Assembly (NCBI GenBank): GCA_017556885.1
Contig: JAFYLV010000166.1
Location: 1-13,219 of the forward strand
Source: Clostridia bacterium
Lineage (GTDB): Bacteria; Bacillota; Clostridia; Oscillospirales; QAMX01
Reading direction: 5' to 3'
DNA length: 13,219 nucleotides
Made by a program: the position numbers and the translations under genes. Below are positions 6,204 through 13,194 of the stretch, piece by piece (positions within the stretch are counted from its first letter, which is position 1; each line of letters opens with the position of its first letter). The notes under the pieces are model-generated. The model was not told the origin of the DNA, did no database searches, and saw only the letters and a list, made by a program, of their open reading frames with translations.

Positions 6204-6890
6204 ATGTTTGATGAAAGATGCGAGGTCCTCATCCTCGGCGCAACGGTCGCCGCGGCGGGGATCTTGGCGGCGGCTGGGCAGAAGGCCGTCATCGTGGAGA
6301 GCCGACCGGATGCCGGTTATGAGTTCTTCGGTGCGCTGCGCACCGTCCGCGGAAAACACATCTCTCCCGTGACGGAGCAGGGGATCGCTCTGCATAAGCG
6401 GTTTGCCGCGCGGGACAGTCTGCGCGCCTGCACACCGCTGTTTTATGCCTGCCTCCAGGGCGGTCGGGTATATCTTTCCGCCCAAGTTCTGGATATCTCG
6501 CGGCAGGAGGATGGCTTTGCCGTTACAATTTGCGATGCCTCCGGCGAGCGGCGCATTTTCGCGCAGCACCTTGTGGACACCCGGGCGGAGGCGCGGTATA
6601 TCACCGCAAAGCGGCTGAATGTGCTTTTTATGTCCGGTCGGGTGGCAGGGATCGACCTGCCGGCAGAGGCGGATATGACCGAGGCAAGACGGCAGCTTGC
6701 GGAAAAGCTTCCGGAGCTTGCCGCAGGGGAGGAGATCGTCGCTGTGGCGGATGAATTTGATCTTACGCTGGCGGATTTCCGAACGCTTGAATATGATGGC
6801 ATCCTGCGGATCGCATCGGCAGGATATGCGGATCCCATTTCGGCCTTCGATGCAGGAGTTCTTCTGGGAGAGGAGCTGATGGGAAGATGA
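6204..6890 (+). CDS. Short FAD-binding-like protein with degenerate dinucleotide motif (partner of the next gene)
   Basis: This 228-residue protein has AGGAGG 7 nt before its ATG. Residues 6-32 (CEVLILGATVAAAGILAAAGQKAVIVE) are a Rossmann beta-alpha-beta unit ending in the expected acidic residue E32, but the GxGxxG signature is degenerate: only G12 remains, with T14 and A17 replacing the other glycines. The C-terminus (LEYDGILRIASAGYADPISAFDAGVLLGEEL) resembles the last FAD-contacting strand and helix of flavoprotein oxidoreductases. The long middle substrate domain of such enzymes appears missing. It overlaps the next gene by 4 nt (ATGA), so the two products are probably made in step and may form a complex. 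It could be a weak FAD binder, a structural subunit or a decaying paralogue. The relationship to flavoproteins is fairly clear; function is unknown. Confidence 0.75.
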   Translation: MFDERCEVLILGATVAAAGILAAAGQKAVIVESRPDAGYEFFGALRTVRGKHISPVTEQGIALHKRFAARDSLRACTPLFYACLQGGRVYLSAQVLDISRQEDGFAVTICDASGERRIFAQHLVDTRAEARYITAKRLNVLFMSGRVAGIDLPAEADMTEARRQLAEKLPELAAGEEIVAVADEFDLTLADFRTLEYDGILRIASAGYADPISAFDAGVLLGEELMGR

Positions 6891-8767
6891 AACTTGCCTA
6901 TTTATATGAGAAAAATGCCTGTACGCGGGATGTCGCGGATACGGTGTTCGACGGAAGCTTTGACGCGATCGTCTGCGGTCTCGGCACGGCGGGCAGCATT
7001 GCCGCGGCGCTGCTTGCGGAAAAGGGCTATCGCGTGCTGGGTCTGGAGGCCTTCAACTGTGTCGGCGGCATATCCTCGGCCGGCGGTATCGAGATCCACT
7101 ATTTCGGTCTGCCCGGCGGTCGCGGTCATGCCCTTGCCGTGGAAGCGGACAAAATGGCTGCGGAGTACCCCATGCCCCTGGCCGATGGGCGGCGGATCAC
7201 GCTGGAAAAGCTGCTTTTGGAGCGCGGGGCGACGGTTTGCTATAACAGCGCCGCGGTCGGCGTTTATATGGAGAAAGACCGCGTGGTCGGTGTCCGTGCC
7301 GCGACACCGGAGGGCGTGCGCTCCTACGGCTGCCGCGTGCTTTTGGATTGTACCGCAGAGGGACACGTTGCCCGCATGGCCGGTTGTGACGGATATTTTG
7401 GCCGAACCTCCGATGGGCAGGCGCAGCCCTTTACTTCGGTGGTCTCCATGACCTTTGGCGGCAAGGTTGGTTATATCAACCTGGACACCGGGCGCGTCGA
7501 CCCGCGGGATGGACAGGCGATGTCTGCCGCGATCATCGATGGCCGCGCAACGCAGCGCCCGGAATATCCCTGGATGCATAAGGTCATCCGCCCCATGCCC
7601 CTGCCGGGCATCCGCGAGGGCTGGCGCCTGGATGCGATGGAAATGCTTACGGCGGAGGACTTTTTTGCCGGGCGCTATACGGCGGAGCCGGGATATTATT
7701 CCTATTCGGACATCGACAAGCATGGCGAGGATGTGGCCTTTGAAAGTGAACTGCGAGGGGACTGGAAGGTAGGCGCAAACGTTGGCGCGTGGAATTTCTC
7801 CGTCCCCGTGCCCTGGAAAGTCATCCTGCCAAAGCGGGTGGACGGACTTGCCGTCGTTTGCCGCGCCGTGGGTGTTGACCGGGAGATGGCCTCCTGTGTA
7901 CGTATGCTGCCGGACATGTACAAGCTTGCAGAGATCGGCGCTGAGGCGGCGGATATTGCCCTTTCCCGGGATATCCCCCTGCGGGAGATCCCCTACGGGG
8001 AGCTCTCGGCGCGGCTTACGGCTTCCGGATGCCTCGATCCTGCCCATGACCGTGGCGTGTGGATCGACGGAAAGGCCGATTTCGACGGGAAACCGCTCCA
8101 GCCGAGAAAAATCGAATGGATCACCGAACCGGAGGCGCTTGCCGAGCCTCTTGCGACCCTGTGCCCGGGCATTGCCATCTGGTCCGCCAAAAAGATGGGG
8201 TATACGTGTGTCCCTGTATTGCGCAAGCTTCTGGCGTCCGCGGATGAAAACACGCGCAAGCATGCCGCATTTGCACTTGCTGCTGCCGGCAGCCGTGAGG
8301 GGCTATCAATCCTGCGCGAGACCGTTTGGGAGCGGGATGCCGTGATGCTTCAGGATTGCCGCAAGTATAATCAGCACCGAGGCCCCATGGCCATCTACCA
8401 CCTCGGCAGGCTTGCGGATGCAGAGTCTGTGGAGCTGCTTGGCGGGATTTTGACCGATCCGTGCGAGGTGGAGCGGGAGATCTATGCGCCGAGTGACCGA
8501 TATCCCGCAGTCCGGGGCTTCCGGGTGCTGTATTTCCACTTTATGGCCCAGAGCGTCGCAGCACTCGTCCGTATCGGAAATGTCCATGAGAGTGAGCGCG
8601 GACGTATTGCGGAGATCTTTCGCACGGCTTTTGCCGATGGAACGTATGCCGCTCGCCTGACAAATCGGCCGCCCTGCTCGGCCGAGGCAAATTACGTGAG
8701 AAATCTTAAAAACATTGCCGAAAAAGCCATCCAAGGCTGGTCGGACGGAAAAGAATTTGCGTTTTAA
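6887..8767 (+). CDS. FAD-dependent oxidoreductase (FAD_oxidored-like) with C-terminal HEAT-like repeats
   Basis: This 626-residue flavoprotein has an intact FAD fold. GLGTAG (31-36) is the dinucleotide motif, E54 the ribose-binding acid, and CVGGISSAGGIEIHYFGLPGG (58-78) the family's second glycine-rich segment. DCTAEGHVARMAG near residue 155 matches the DATGDGDLA-type motif. VPWKVILPKRVDGLAVVCRAVG-DREM-SCVRMLPDMYKLAEIGAEAADIAL (about 305-360) matches the C-terminal FAD-site block of this family, with Cys replacing the usual Gly before R. Residues ~430-600 hold helical HEAT-like repeats (VPVLRKLLASADENTRKHAAFALAAAG), probably a protein-interaction platform. There is no signal peptide, so it is cytoplasmic. 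The family often accompanies carbohydrate-utilisation genes; the substrate is unknown. It is translationally coupled to the short FAD-like gene, and an HTH gene follows after 24 nt. Confidence 0.88.
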   Translation: MKLAYLYEKNACTRDVADTVFDGSFDAIVCGLGTAGSIAAALLAEKGYRVLGLEAFNCVGGISSAGGIEIHYFGLPGGRGHALAVEADKMAAEYPMPLADGRRITLEKLLLERGATVCYNSAAVGVYMEKDRVVGVRAATPEGVRSYGCRVLLDCTAEGHVARMAGCDGYFGRTSDGQAQPFTSVVSMTFGGKVGYINLDTGRVDPRDGQAMSAAIIDGRATQRPEYPWMHKVIRPMPLPGIREGWRLDAMEMLTAEDFFAGRYTAEPGYYSYSDIDKHGEDVAFESELRGDWKVGANVGAWNFSVPVPWKVILPKRVDGLAVVCRAVGVDREMASCVRMLPDMYKLAEIGAEAADIALSRDIPLREIPYGELSARLTASGCLDPAHDRGVWIDGKADFDGKPLQPRKIEWITEPEALAEPLATLCPGIAIWSAKKMGYTCVPVLRKLLASADENTRKHAAFALAAAGSREGLSILRETVWERDAVMLQDCRKYNQHRGPMAIYHLGRLADAESVELLGGILTDPCEVEREIYAPSDRYPAVRGFRVLYFHFMAQSVAALVRIGNVHESERGRIAEIFRTAFADGTYAARLTNRPPCSAEANYVRNLKNIAEKAIQGWSDGKEFAF

Positions 8768-8791
8768 GAATACAACCCGGGGGTGTTATAT

Positions 8792-8992
8792 ATGATCCGT
8801 TTTGACCGTCTATGGAAGAAGATGGAAGAAAAAGGAATGACAACGTATATGCTGCGGGAACGGTGCGGAATTGACAGCAAGACCGTCCGGCGGCTGAAGG
8901 CAAACGAAAATGTTGAAACGAAGACCTTAAGTAAGCTTTGTGCTGCATTGGAATGCAGACTCGAGGATATTGCCGAATACATGCCGGATTGA
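8792..8992 (+). CDS. Small Cro/CI-type helix-turn-helix transcriptional regulator
   Basis: This 66-residue protein is a stand-alone XRE-family HTH domain of the short type common in Bacillota: FDRLWKKMEEKGMTTYMLRERCGIDSKTVRRLKANENVETKTLSKLCAALECRLEDIAEY. The helix-turn-helix spans about residues 18-38. The start is placed at ATG 8792, because GGGGGTG (8779-8785) lies 6 nt upstream; the in-frame GTG at 8783 falls inside that ribosome binding site. It follows the FAD oxidoreductase by 24 nt without a terminator, so it is likely the last gene of that operon and may control the divergent promoters at 6114-6181. It has no sensor domain. The family is sure; the target is inferred. Confidence 0.88.
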   Translation: MIRFDRLWKKMEEKGMTTYMLRERCGIDSKTVRRLKANENVETKTLSKLCAALECRLEDIAEYMPD

Positions 8993-9002
8993 ATGAACAA
9001 AA

Positions 9003-9043
9003 CCCCGCGTTTCCCTGAAAAAGAGGAAACGCGGGGAATTTTT
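9003..9043. terminator. Bidirectional terminator between convergent operons
   Basis: A 12-bp stem pairs 9003-9014 (CCCCGCGTTTCC) with 9025-9036, with a 10-nt loop. T-rich tails flank it on both strands: AATTTTTATT on plus, TTTTGTTC after the mirrored stem on minus. It closes the FAD/HTH operon and the acyltransferase gene arriving from the right, whose stop (9042-9044) lies at the edge of the plus-strand T-run. Confidence 0.92.
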
Positions 9044-10265
9044 ATTGCAGATCGTGCAGGATGCGGGAGATCATATACCAGTCTACGGCAGAACGCTTTT
9101 CCTCCGGCACAAAAAAGTGGATCTCGGAGCCGACGTAGACCTCAAAATTGACGCCTGCGCCGAAAAGCAGCCGATAAATGCGCCGGATGGAGAAAAAGAG
9201 ACGAACCGGCTCTCCGTCCTTAGTGCCCTCGTAGGTGAGTCCTTCACGGGTGAGGGTACAGACACCGTCACCACCGTGGCGGGTCAGGCTGCCGCCGTTT
9301 CCGGGCAGACGAAGCTCGACCTTTGAGGTAAGCGTATAGTCCGGATCGGCAAGGATCTCTTCTTTGAGAAGCTCCTGCTGCCAGTCGTACCACTCGGTGA
9401 GGTTTTGGAAACGGAAATCTCCGGTAAAGGCATATCGGTCATCCACGGAGGTCAGATAGCCGCAGTGCTCGCAGAAAAGATGATTCTTTTTGGCGATGAG
9501 AACGTGCCGTCTGCCGCAGATGGGGCAGGTGGTCAGGATGTTTTCCAACCCCTCCGCCATGCGGCGGGATCGGTAGTGAATTTCAGGTCGAGTTTCCAGC
9601 CATTCAAATTCGTTGTAGGAAAGCTTCGCCTCAATGCCTTGCTGCAGTTCTTCAACGGTGAGATGTTTGACCTGCTCTGCCGTGTAGAGGATATCCAACT
9701 CGGCCTCCACCACAGCGCCGCGACGGATGCCCTTGGCCCATTTGGGATTTGCGAGATAATCGCCGAAGAGCTTGACAGTGTAAACGCTGACGCCGGCTTT
9801 TTTGATAAAGGCATAGGTGTTGTCCTGAATGTCCTCAAACCGCCCTGTGGTGGAAAGCCGGGCCTCGGGCATCATGACCAGTCGATTGCCCGAGTGCAGC
9901 ACCTTAAGGCAGTTCTTTGCGTTTTCAAGATCCATGGCAAACATGCTCTTGGGAAAGGCACCGACCGTCCGGAGAAGCCAGCCAAGGCAGGTGTTGTAGA
10001 AATATAAGCGTGAGACGATGAAATTCGGCCGGAACCTGCGCACAAGGGCGGATGCGAAAATAAAATCGATAAAGGAGCCGTGATTGCAAAGTGTGATGGA
10101 GGGCTGATCCGGGATGCCAGCCTTATTCACCGCACGGATCCGTACGCCGCAGAAAAAGAGCCAAAGCCGGATCGCGCAATAGAGAGCATCCATCAGAAAA
10201 ACATTTGGTTTGCGCACGACCGTTCGGGCAAAGCCTTGTTGTTTCGCTTTTTTCCGGTTCGCCAT
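9042..10265 (-). CDS. PlsC-like (LPLAT) acyltransferase with an internal zinc ribbon
   Basis: The start is ATG 10265 (MANRKKAKQQ, 407 residues): AAGGGG lies 11 nt upstream, and an alternative start further upstream would add about 75 residues unlike the family. The LPLAT motif NHGSFID (H62, X4, D67) is the catalytic site of glycerolipid acyltransferases. MPEARLSTTG (132-141) is the phosphate-binding PEGxRS-type motif. These enzymes acylate lysophosphatidic acid or related lysolipids at the inner membrane face. Residues 247-268 form a zinc ribbon, CPIC-(14)-CEHC, followed by about 130 residues of probable beta-rich sequence. The ribbon and this tail are absent from ordinary PlsC (around 200-250 residues), so it is a longer, less characterised subtype. 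It is last in the minus-strand operon, 55 nt after the isomerase gene. Confidence 0.88.
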   Translation of the reverse strand: MANRKKAKQQGFARTVVRKPNVFLMDALYCAIRLWLFFCGVRIRAVNKAGIPDQPSITLCNHGSFIDFIFASALVRRFRPNFIVSRLYFYNTCLGWLLRTVGAFPKSMFAMDLENAKNCLKVLHSGNRLVMMPEARLSTTGRFEDIQDNTYAFIKKAGVSVYTVKLFGDYLANPKWAKGIRRGAVVEAELDILYTAEQVKHLTVEELQQGIEAKLSYNEFEWLETRPEIHYRSRRMAEGLENILTTCPICGRRHVLIAKKNHLFCEHCGYLTSVDDRYAFTGDFRFQNLTEWYDWQQELLKEEILADPDYTLTSKVELRLPGNGGSLTRHGGDGVCTLTREGLTYEGTKDGEPVRLFFSIRRIYRLLFGAGVNFEVYVGSEIHFFVPEEKRSAVDWYMISRILHDLQ

Positions 10266-10277
10266 TGTATAAAACAC

Positions 10278-10305
10278 CCCTTCCCGTTGCGGGAAAAATG
10301 AAGGG
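10278..10305 (-). promoter_or_regulatory. Hairpin able to mask the ribosome binding site of the PlsC-like gene
   Basis: On the minus strand CCCTT (10305-10301) can pair with AAGGG (10282-10278), which is the Shine-Dalgarno sequence of the acyltransferase gene, stacked on a local CCCG-CAA-CGGG stem (10293-10283). A 7-nt bulge separates them. The pairing is seen; a translational control role is speculative. Confidence 0.25.
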
Positions 10306-10320
10306 AAATTTCGTTTATGT

Positions 10321-11184
10321 TTAAGCCTCTGCGAACATATCCGCAAGCTTTCTTGCGCTGTCTTTAAGCTGGCAGAGCCCCTCAAGTGCAGTATCGGCGG
10401 TAAACTGCTGCACGAAGGTACCAGCCTCCATGGTGAAATATCCGTTGTAGCCGATCTCCTTGAGGGCTCGAACGATAGGTCCGAAATCAATGTTCATGGA
10501 GAAGGGGATCTGGTGACTGTCGTGGATGCAGTCATTATCGTGGATGTGCAGAGCCTGCAGACGGGGACCGAGCGTATGGATCATGCTGACGCAGCCGTTA
10601 CCGGATCCGCGCATTTCGGCATGACCGAGGTCGAGGCAAGCAACGAGAAAATCATCGTTGAGAATATCGATATGCTTTCTGAAATCCTCGCCGGTAGCAC
10701 AGGCGGCAAAGGAGGACTGATTTTTTTCCTTGTCCCAGTTCCACATATTCTCGGTGGCAATCTTGACACCGCAGTCTCGTGCAAAGGGAAGAAGCTCGGC
10801 ATACATTTCGGCATTCTGCTCGGCTGTTCCATTGTTATCCGGGTGGATCACGCAGATCTCTCCGCCGGCCTCCGCAGTACATTCAATGGCACGCTTCAGA
10901 TAGGAGCGAACCGCAGGCACGTTTACGGGGAAGGGGGCGTGGGACTGATTGCAGACGATACCGTTTTCAAGGCCGATCTTTTTCAACTCCCGGGCATAGG
11001 CAAGATAGTTGCTCCCGGAAAGGGGATGGTCGTTCTCCACGGGCTGCATGGTTTTCCGGTTGATACGGCACATATCGAACATAGAAAAATCTCAGGCATC
11101 AAACCCCGCTTTGGCGCAGAGTTCCACCGCCTTTTCCATACCGACCAGATTTGCGGCCGAGCCGATTTCGTTTGAGACCTTCAT
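10321..11184 (-). pseudogene. Sugar phosphate isomerase/epimerase-like TIM-barrel gene interrupted by an in-frame TGA (codon 31)
   Basis: The true start is ATG 11184, 7 nt after a strong GGAGGAGA. The reading frame MKVSNEIGSAANLVGMEKAVELCAKAGFDA is cut by TGA at 11094-11092 and continues in the same frame with DFSMFDMCRIN to the TAA at 10321. The 287-codon length and the remaining motifs are those of the xylose-isomerase-like/AP-endonuclease-2 superfamily: HPDNN, E145 in IATENMWNWD, D185 and H188 in CLDLGHAEM, H215 and D216 in HIHDNDCIHDSHQ, and E253 in FTMEAG, giving an intact divalent-metal site. One G-to-A change from TGG (Trp) explains the stop. It could be a recent null allele, a population variant or a sequencing error. 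Restart at ATG 11082, 9 nt after the TGA, would yield 253 residues lacking the first strand and helix; its ribosome binding site is poor. Confidence 0.85.
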
Positions 11185-11191
11185 TTGTAAA

Positions 11192-11199
11192 TCTCCTCC
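11192..11199 (-). promoter_or_regulatory. Ribosome binding site fixing the isomerase-like gene start at 11184
   Basis: GGAGGAGA on the minus strand lies 7 nt before ATG 11184 and a few bases after the stop of the kinase-like gene. It shows that translation is meant to begin upstream of the in-frame TGA and not at the later ATG 11082, which lacks a comparable site. Confidence 0.85.
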
Positions 11200-11204
11200 G
11201 ATGC

Positions 11205-11714
11205 TTAGATATCGATTTTGTATGCTTCGTCGATCAGCGTATATTCGACGCCGTGTGCTTTTGCAAGCCGCAGCATCTCCGCATTGTCCGAGATCGTGCT
11301 CTCAAGGGTGCACCATTCGTCGTCCAACCGGTTTTCGATCACGCTTGCAAAACGCTTGATATCGTCAAAATGCTTCCGGATATAGCTCTCGCTCATGATG
11401 AGACAGCGGTATTTGATGTGGCAAAGATAATCGTCCGTGAAATCCTTTGCCCAGTCAAAGGGAATGTAGCAGCCCTCCACGATGAGATTCTGTTTGTTTT
11501 CGATGGCAGTTTTGACCATTTCGCGCACGATGGGCCAAAGATAGGCGGTGAGATCCGCATCGTCGCTCAACGGTGTGAGGGAGGTATTGCCGCTGCGAAT
11601 GAGCCCCATTTTCAGATGATCGATGGAGAGATAGGGATATTTGTATTTTTCAAGCAGTCTTTGTGCCAGCGCCGTTTTTCCCGTGTGGGAGGCACCGCAG
11701 ATGAGAATGATCAT
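11205..11714 (-). CDS. P-loop kinase-like protein, substrate unknown
   Basis: This 169-residue protein begins MIILICGASHTGKTALAQRLLEKY: a Walker A motif GASHTGKT at residues 7-14 right after the first strand, as in small-molecule kinases and zeta-toxin/AAA_33-type NTPases. LSIDHLKMGLI follows at about 29-39, the usual position for the phosphate-acceptor or Asp-switch strand. NLIVEGCYIPFDWAKDF (about 95-111) resembles the Walker B-like strand that precedes the lid in this group. The lid has few arginines. There is no signal peptide. It lies 60 nt after the MFS gene and 20 nt before the isomerase-like gene. That context suggests phosphorylation of an imported sugar or related molecule, which is inference. 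The upstream ribosome site (GCAGGTAAAG) is modest. Confidence 0.75.
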   Translation of the reverse strand: MIILICGASHTGKTALAQRLLEKYKYPYLSIDHLKMGLIRSGNTSLTPLSDDADLTAYLWPIVREMVKTAIENKQNLIVEGCYIPFDWAKDFTDDYLCHIKYRCLIMSESYIRKHFDDIKRFASVIENRLDDEWCTLESTISDNAEMLRLAKAHGVEYTLIDEAYKIDI

Positions 11715-11774
11715 AGTCTTTACCTGCTTTCGGTTCCGGACATCATTGCATCAAATAAGAAAACGGCAAAAAGC

Positions 11775-13025
11775 TCAGCTTTTGCGGATCTTCAAAACGA
11801 CCTTACGGATGTAGAAGATAAGCACGGCAGAGATGATGAGACTGAAAAGGCTGACCGCCTGCTGGGCATATACCGTGATACCGAAGACGGTGTTGCTTTT
11901 CTGAATTAAGGCCACGAGAGGGCTGACGGCGAGGGTGGTCAAAAAACCGGTGAGACCGGCAAAGGCCTGGGTGGTGGCCAAAGAGTTTGCGCGGTCGGCC
12001 ACGTCAACGTAATCGTAGATGAGGTTGATCAGGGCACTGTTGACACCGCCAAGGGCGATGGCGTGCAGAACCGTGTACAGTGTGTACATGATAAGACCGT
12101 TTGCAGGAACGGCAAAAACCATCACAAGGAAGGAACCGCCGAGGAAGACGAAACAGCGTTCGATCATCTTTGCAAAGGAGTTCTTATCGGCGTATTTGCC
12201 CCAATATTTGGAGACGGCAATGCGGGAAATGCTGCCGAAAATGGTGATGAGAGAGACGGTCTTCAAGCTGAAGCCCAGTTCGTTGATGCAGTATACCCCA
12301 TAGAAGGGGACGGACGCATAATTTGCGATGTAATAGAGAATAAAGACCAGGGTGATCTTGAAAACCGTTTTGTTTTTGAGGATCTTTTTGATGGTTTCTC
12401 CAAGATTGTAACTGCGTGCGGCGGCAATTTCGCGTTCCCGGATGGGGAGAAGAGTCAGGGTGTGCAGAAGCATCAAAAGGAAGATGGCTGCGGCGGAAAT
12501 AATAAAGGAGAGCCGGATATCGCCGCGATCCTTGAAATAATCGATGACCCAGCCCATGCCGTAGGAGAAAACAATGCCGGTGGCAAGGGAGAAGATCTCC
12601 TTGTTTGCCGTAAAGCGACCGCGCTGATCATCCTCCACCAGCGACATCAGGAAGTTGATCTTTTTGGGATGGGCGATGTTATAGAGAAGATAGGCAGTGA
12701 AGATGGAAATGATGAAAATAACGGTCTTTACACTGCGGGAAAGTTCGAAAAGCGGGATGACATAGAGAAATGTGAACAGAAGCTGATTGATGATACTTAA
12801 GGTGATGACAAAGCCCTTGACCCGCTGCTTTAAAATGAAGATGGAAATGAGCTGGAAAAGGCACCCAAGGGAGATGACGGAGGAGAGGATACCCGTCAAA
12901 CTGTCGGAAAAACCGAGCTCCTGGGTAAGGGTTGCGAGAAAGGAGCCGGCAACAAGGATGGAAATAAAGTATTCGAGAGTCGCCTCGAAAATATATAATG
13001 TTTTTTCACTGAATTTTCTGTGCAT
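11775..13025 (-). CDS. Major facilitator superfamily (MFS) transporter
   Basis: The start is set at ATG 13025 (MHRKFSEKTLYIFEATLEYF, 416 residues): it gives a normal MFS N-terminus, whereas the open frame upstream is basic, non-membrane sequence running into the promoter. Twelve hydrophobic segments are visible, in two sets of six, split by a charged central loop (about 195-220, IREREIAAARSYNLGETIKKILKNK). EDDQRGRF (131-138) matches the RGR-type loop of MFS carriers, and RLSF follows the fifth segment. It would move a small solute across the cytoplasmic membrane; the substrate cannot be read from sequence. It heads the minus-strand operon, with a promoter at 13080-13108 and a ~48-nt leader. 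A small imperfect hairpin with T-runs straddles its stop codon (about 11766-11785), so some attenuation before the kinase gene is possible. Confidence 0.9.
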   Translation of the reverse strand: MHRKFSEKTLYIFEATLEYFISILVAGSFLATLTQELGFSDSLTGILSSVISLGCLFQLISIFILKQRVKGFVITLSIINQLLFTFLYVIPLFELSRSVKTVIFIISIFTAYLLYNIAHPKKINFLMSLVEDDQRGRFTANKEIFSLATGIVFSYGMGWVIDYFKDRGDIRLSFIISAAAIFLLMLLHTLTLLPIREREIAAARSYNLGETIKKILKNKTVFKITLVFILYYIANYASVPFYGVYCINELGFSLKTVSLITIFGSISRIAVSKYWGKYADKNSFAKMIERCFVFLGGSFLVMVFAVPANGLIMYTLYTVLHAIALGGVNSALINLIYDYVDVADRANSLATTQAFAGLTGFLTTLAVSPLVALIQKSNTVFGITVYAQQAVSLFSLIISAVLIFYIRKVVLKIRKS

Positions 13026-13079
13026 AGCAGTTCCGCCCGTCTGAAAAAATAATCCCGGCGGATGACCGCCGCATTGAAT

Positions 13080-13108
13080 ATTATAGCAAAATGCGAAACG
13101 TTTGACAA
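13080..13108 (-). promoter_or_regulatory. Sigma-A promoter of the MFS-led operon
   Basis: On the minus strand TTGTCA (13108-13103), a 17-nt spacer and perfect TATAAT (13085-13080) are present, with a TGC extended -10 directly before it. It is the only good promoter seen for the four genes down to 9042; the start site would be near 13073. Confidence 0.85.
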
Positions 13109-13160
13109 TGGGACAAAAAAGAAGACGCCGCCGCTTTAGGCGGGTGCTTGTAAAACAGTT

Positions 13161-13194
13161 AAACCGACCTATGGTTACGATCATAGGTCGGTTT
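13161..13194. terminator. Terminator-like hairpin at the right edge
   Basis: A 13-bp perfect stem pairs 13161-13173 (AAACCGACCTATG) with 13182-13194, with an 8-nt loop. A/T bases flank both sides. No plus-strand gene ends here, so it probably ends a minus-strand gene lying beyond the window and insulates the MFS promoter. The remaining sequence to 13219 shows no gene. Confidence 0.65.

Noticed and set aside
6902..8263. A 453-codon minus-strand open frame opposite the FAD oxidoreductase
   Set aside because: It lies entirely within a gene with clear family motifs on the other strand. Its composition (His/Arg/Gly-rich) is typical of GC-rich antisense frames.
11092..11094. TGA in the isomerase-like gene as selenocysteine
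   Set aside because: The position is not catalytic in this family, no clear SECIS-type hairpin follows, and the residue context fits Trp.
12063..12800. Plus-strand open frame opposite the MFS transporter
   Set aside because: Its very acidic, Gly/Asp/Glu-rich sequence is the mirror of hydrophobic membrane codons; no promoter or ribosome binding site.
13128..13143. Small CCGCC/GGCGG hairpin upstream of the MFS promoter
   Set aside because: Only 5 bp with no T-run; expected by chance in GC-rich DNA.
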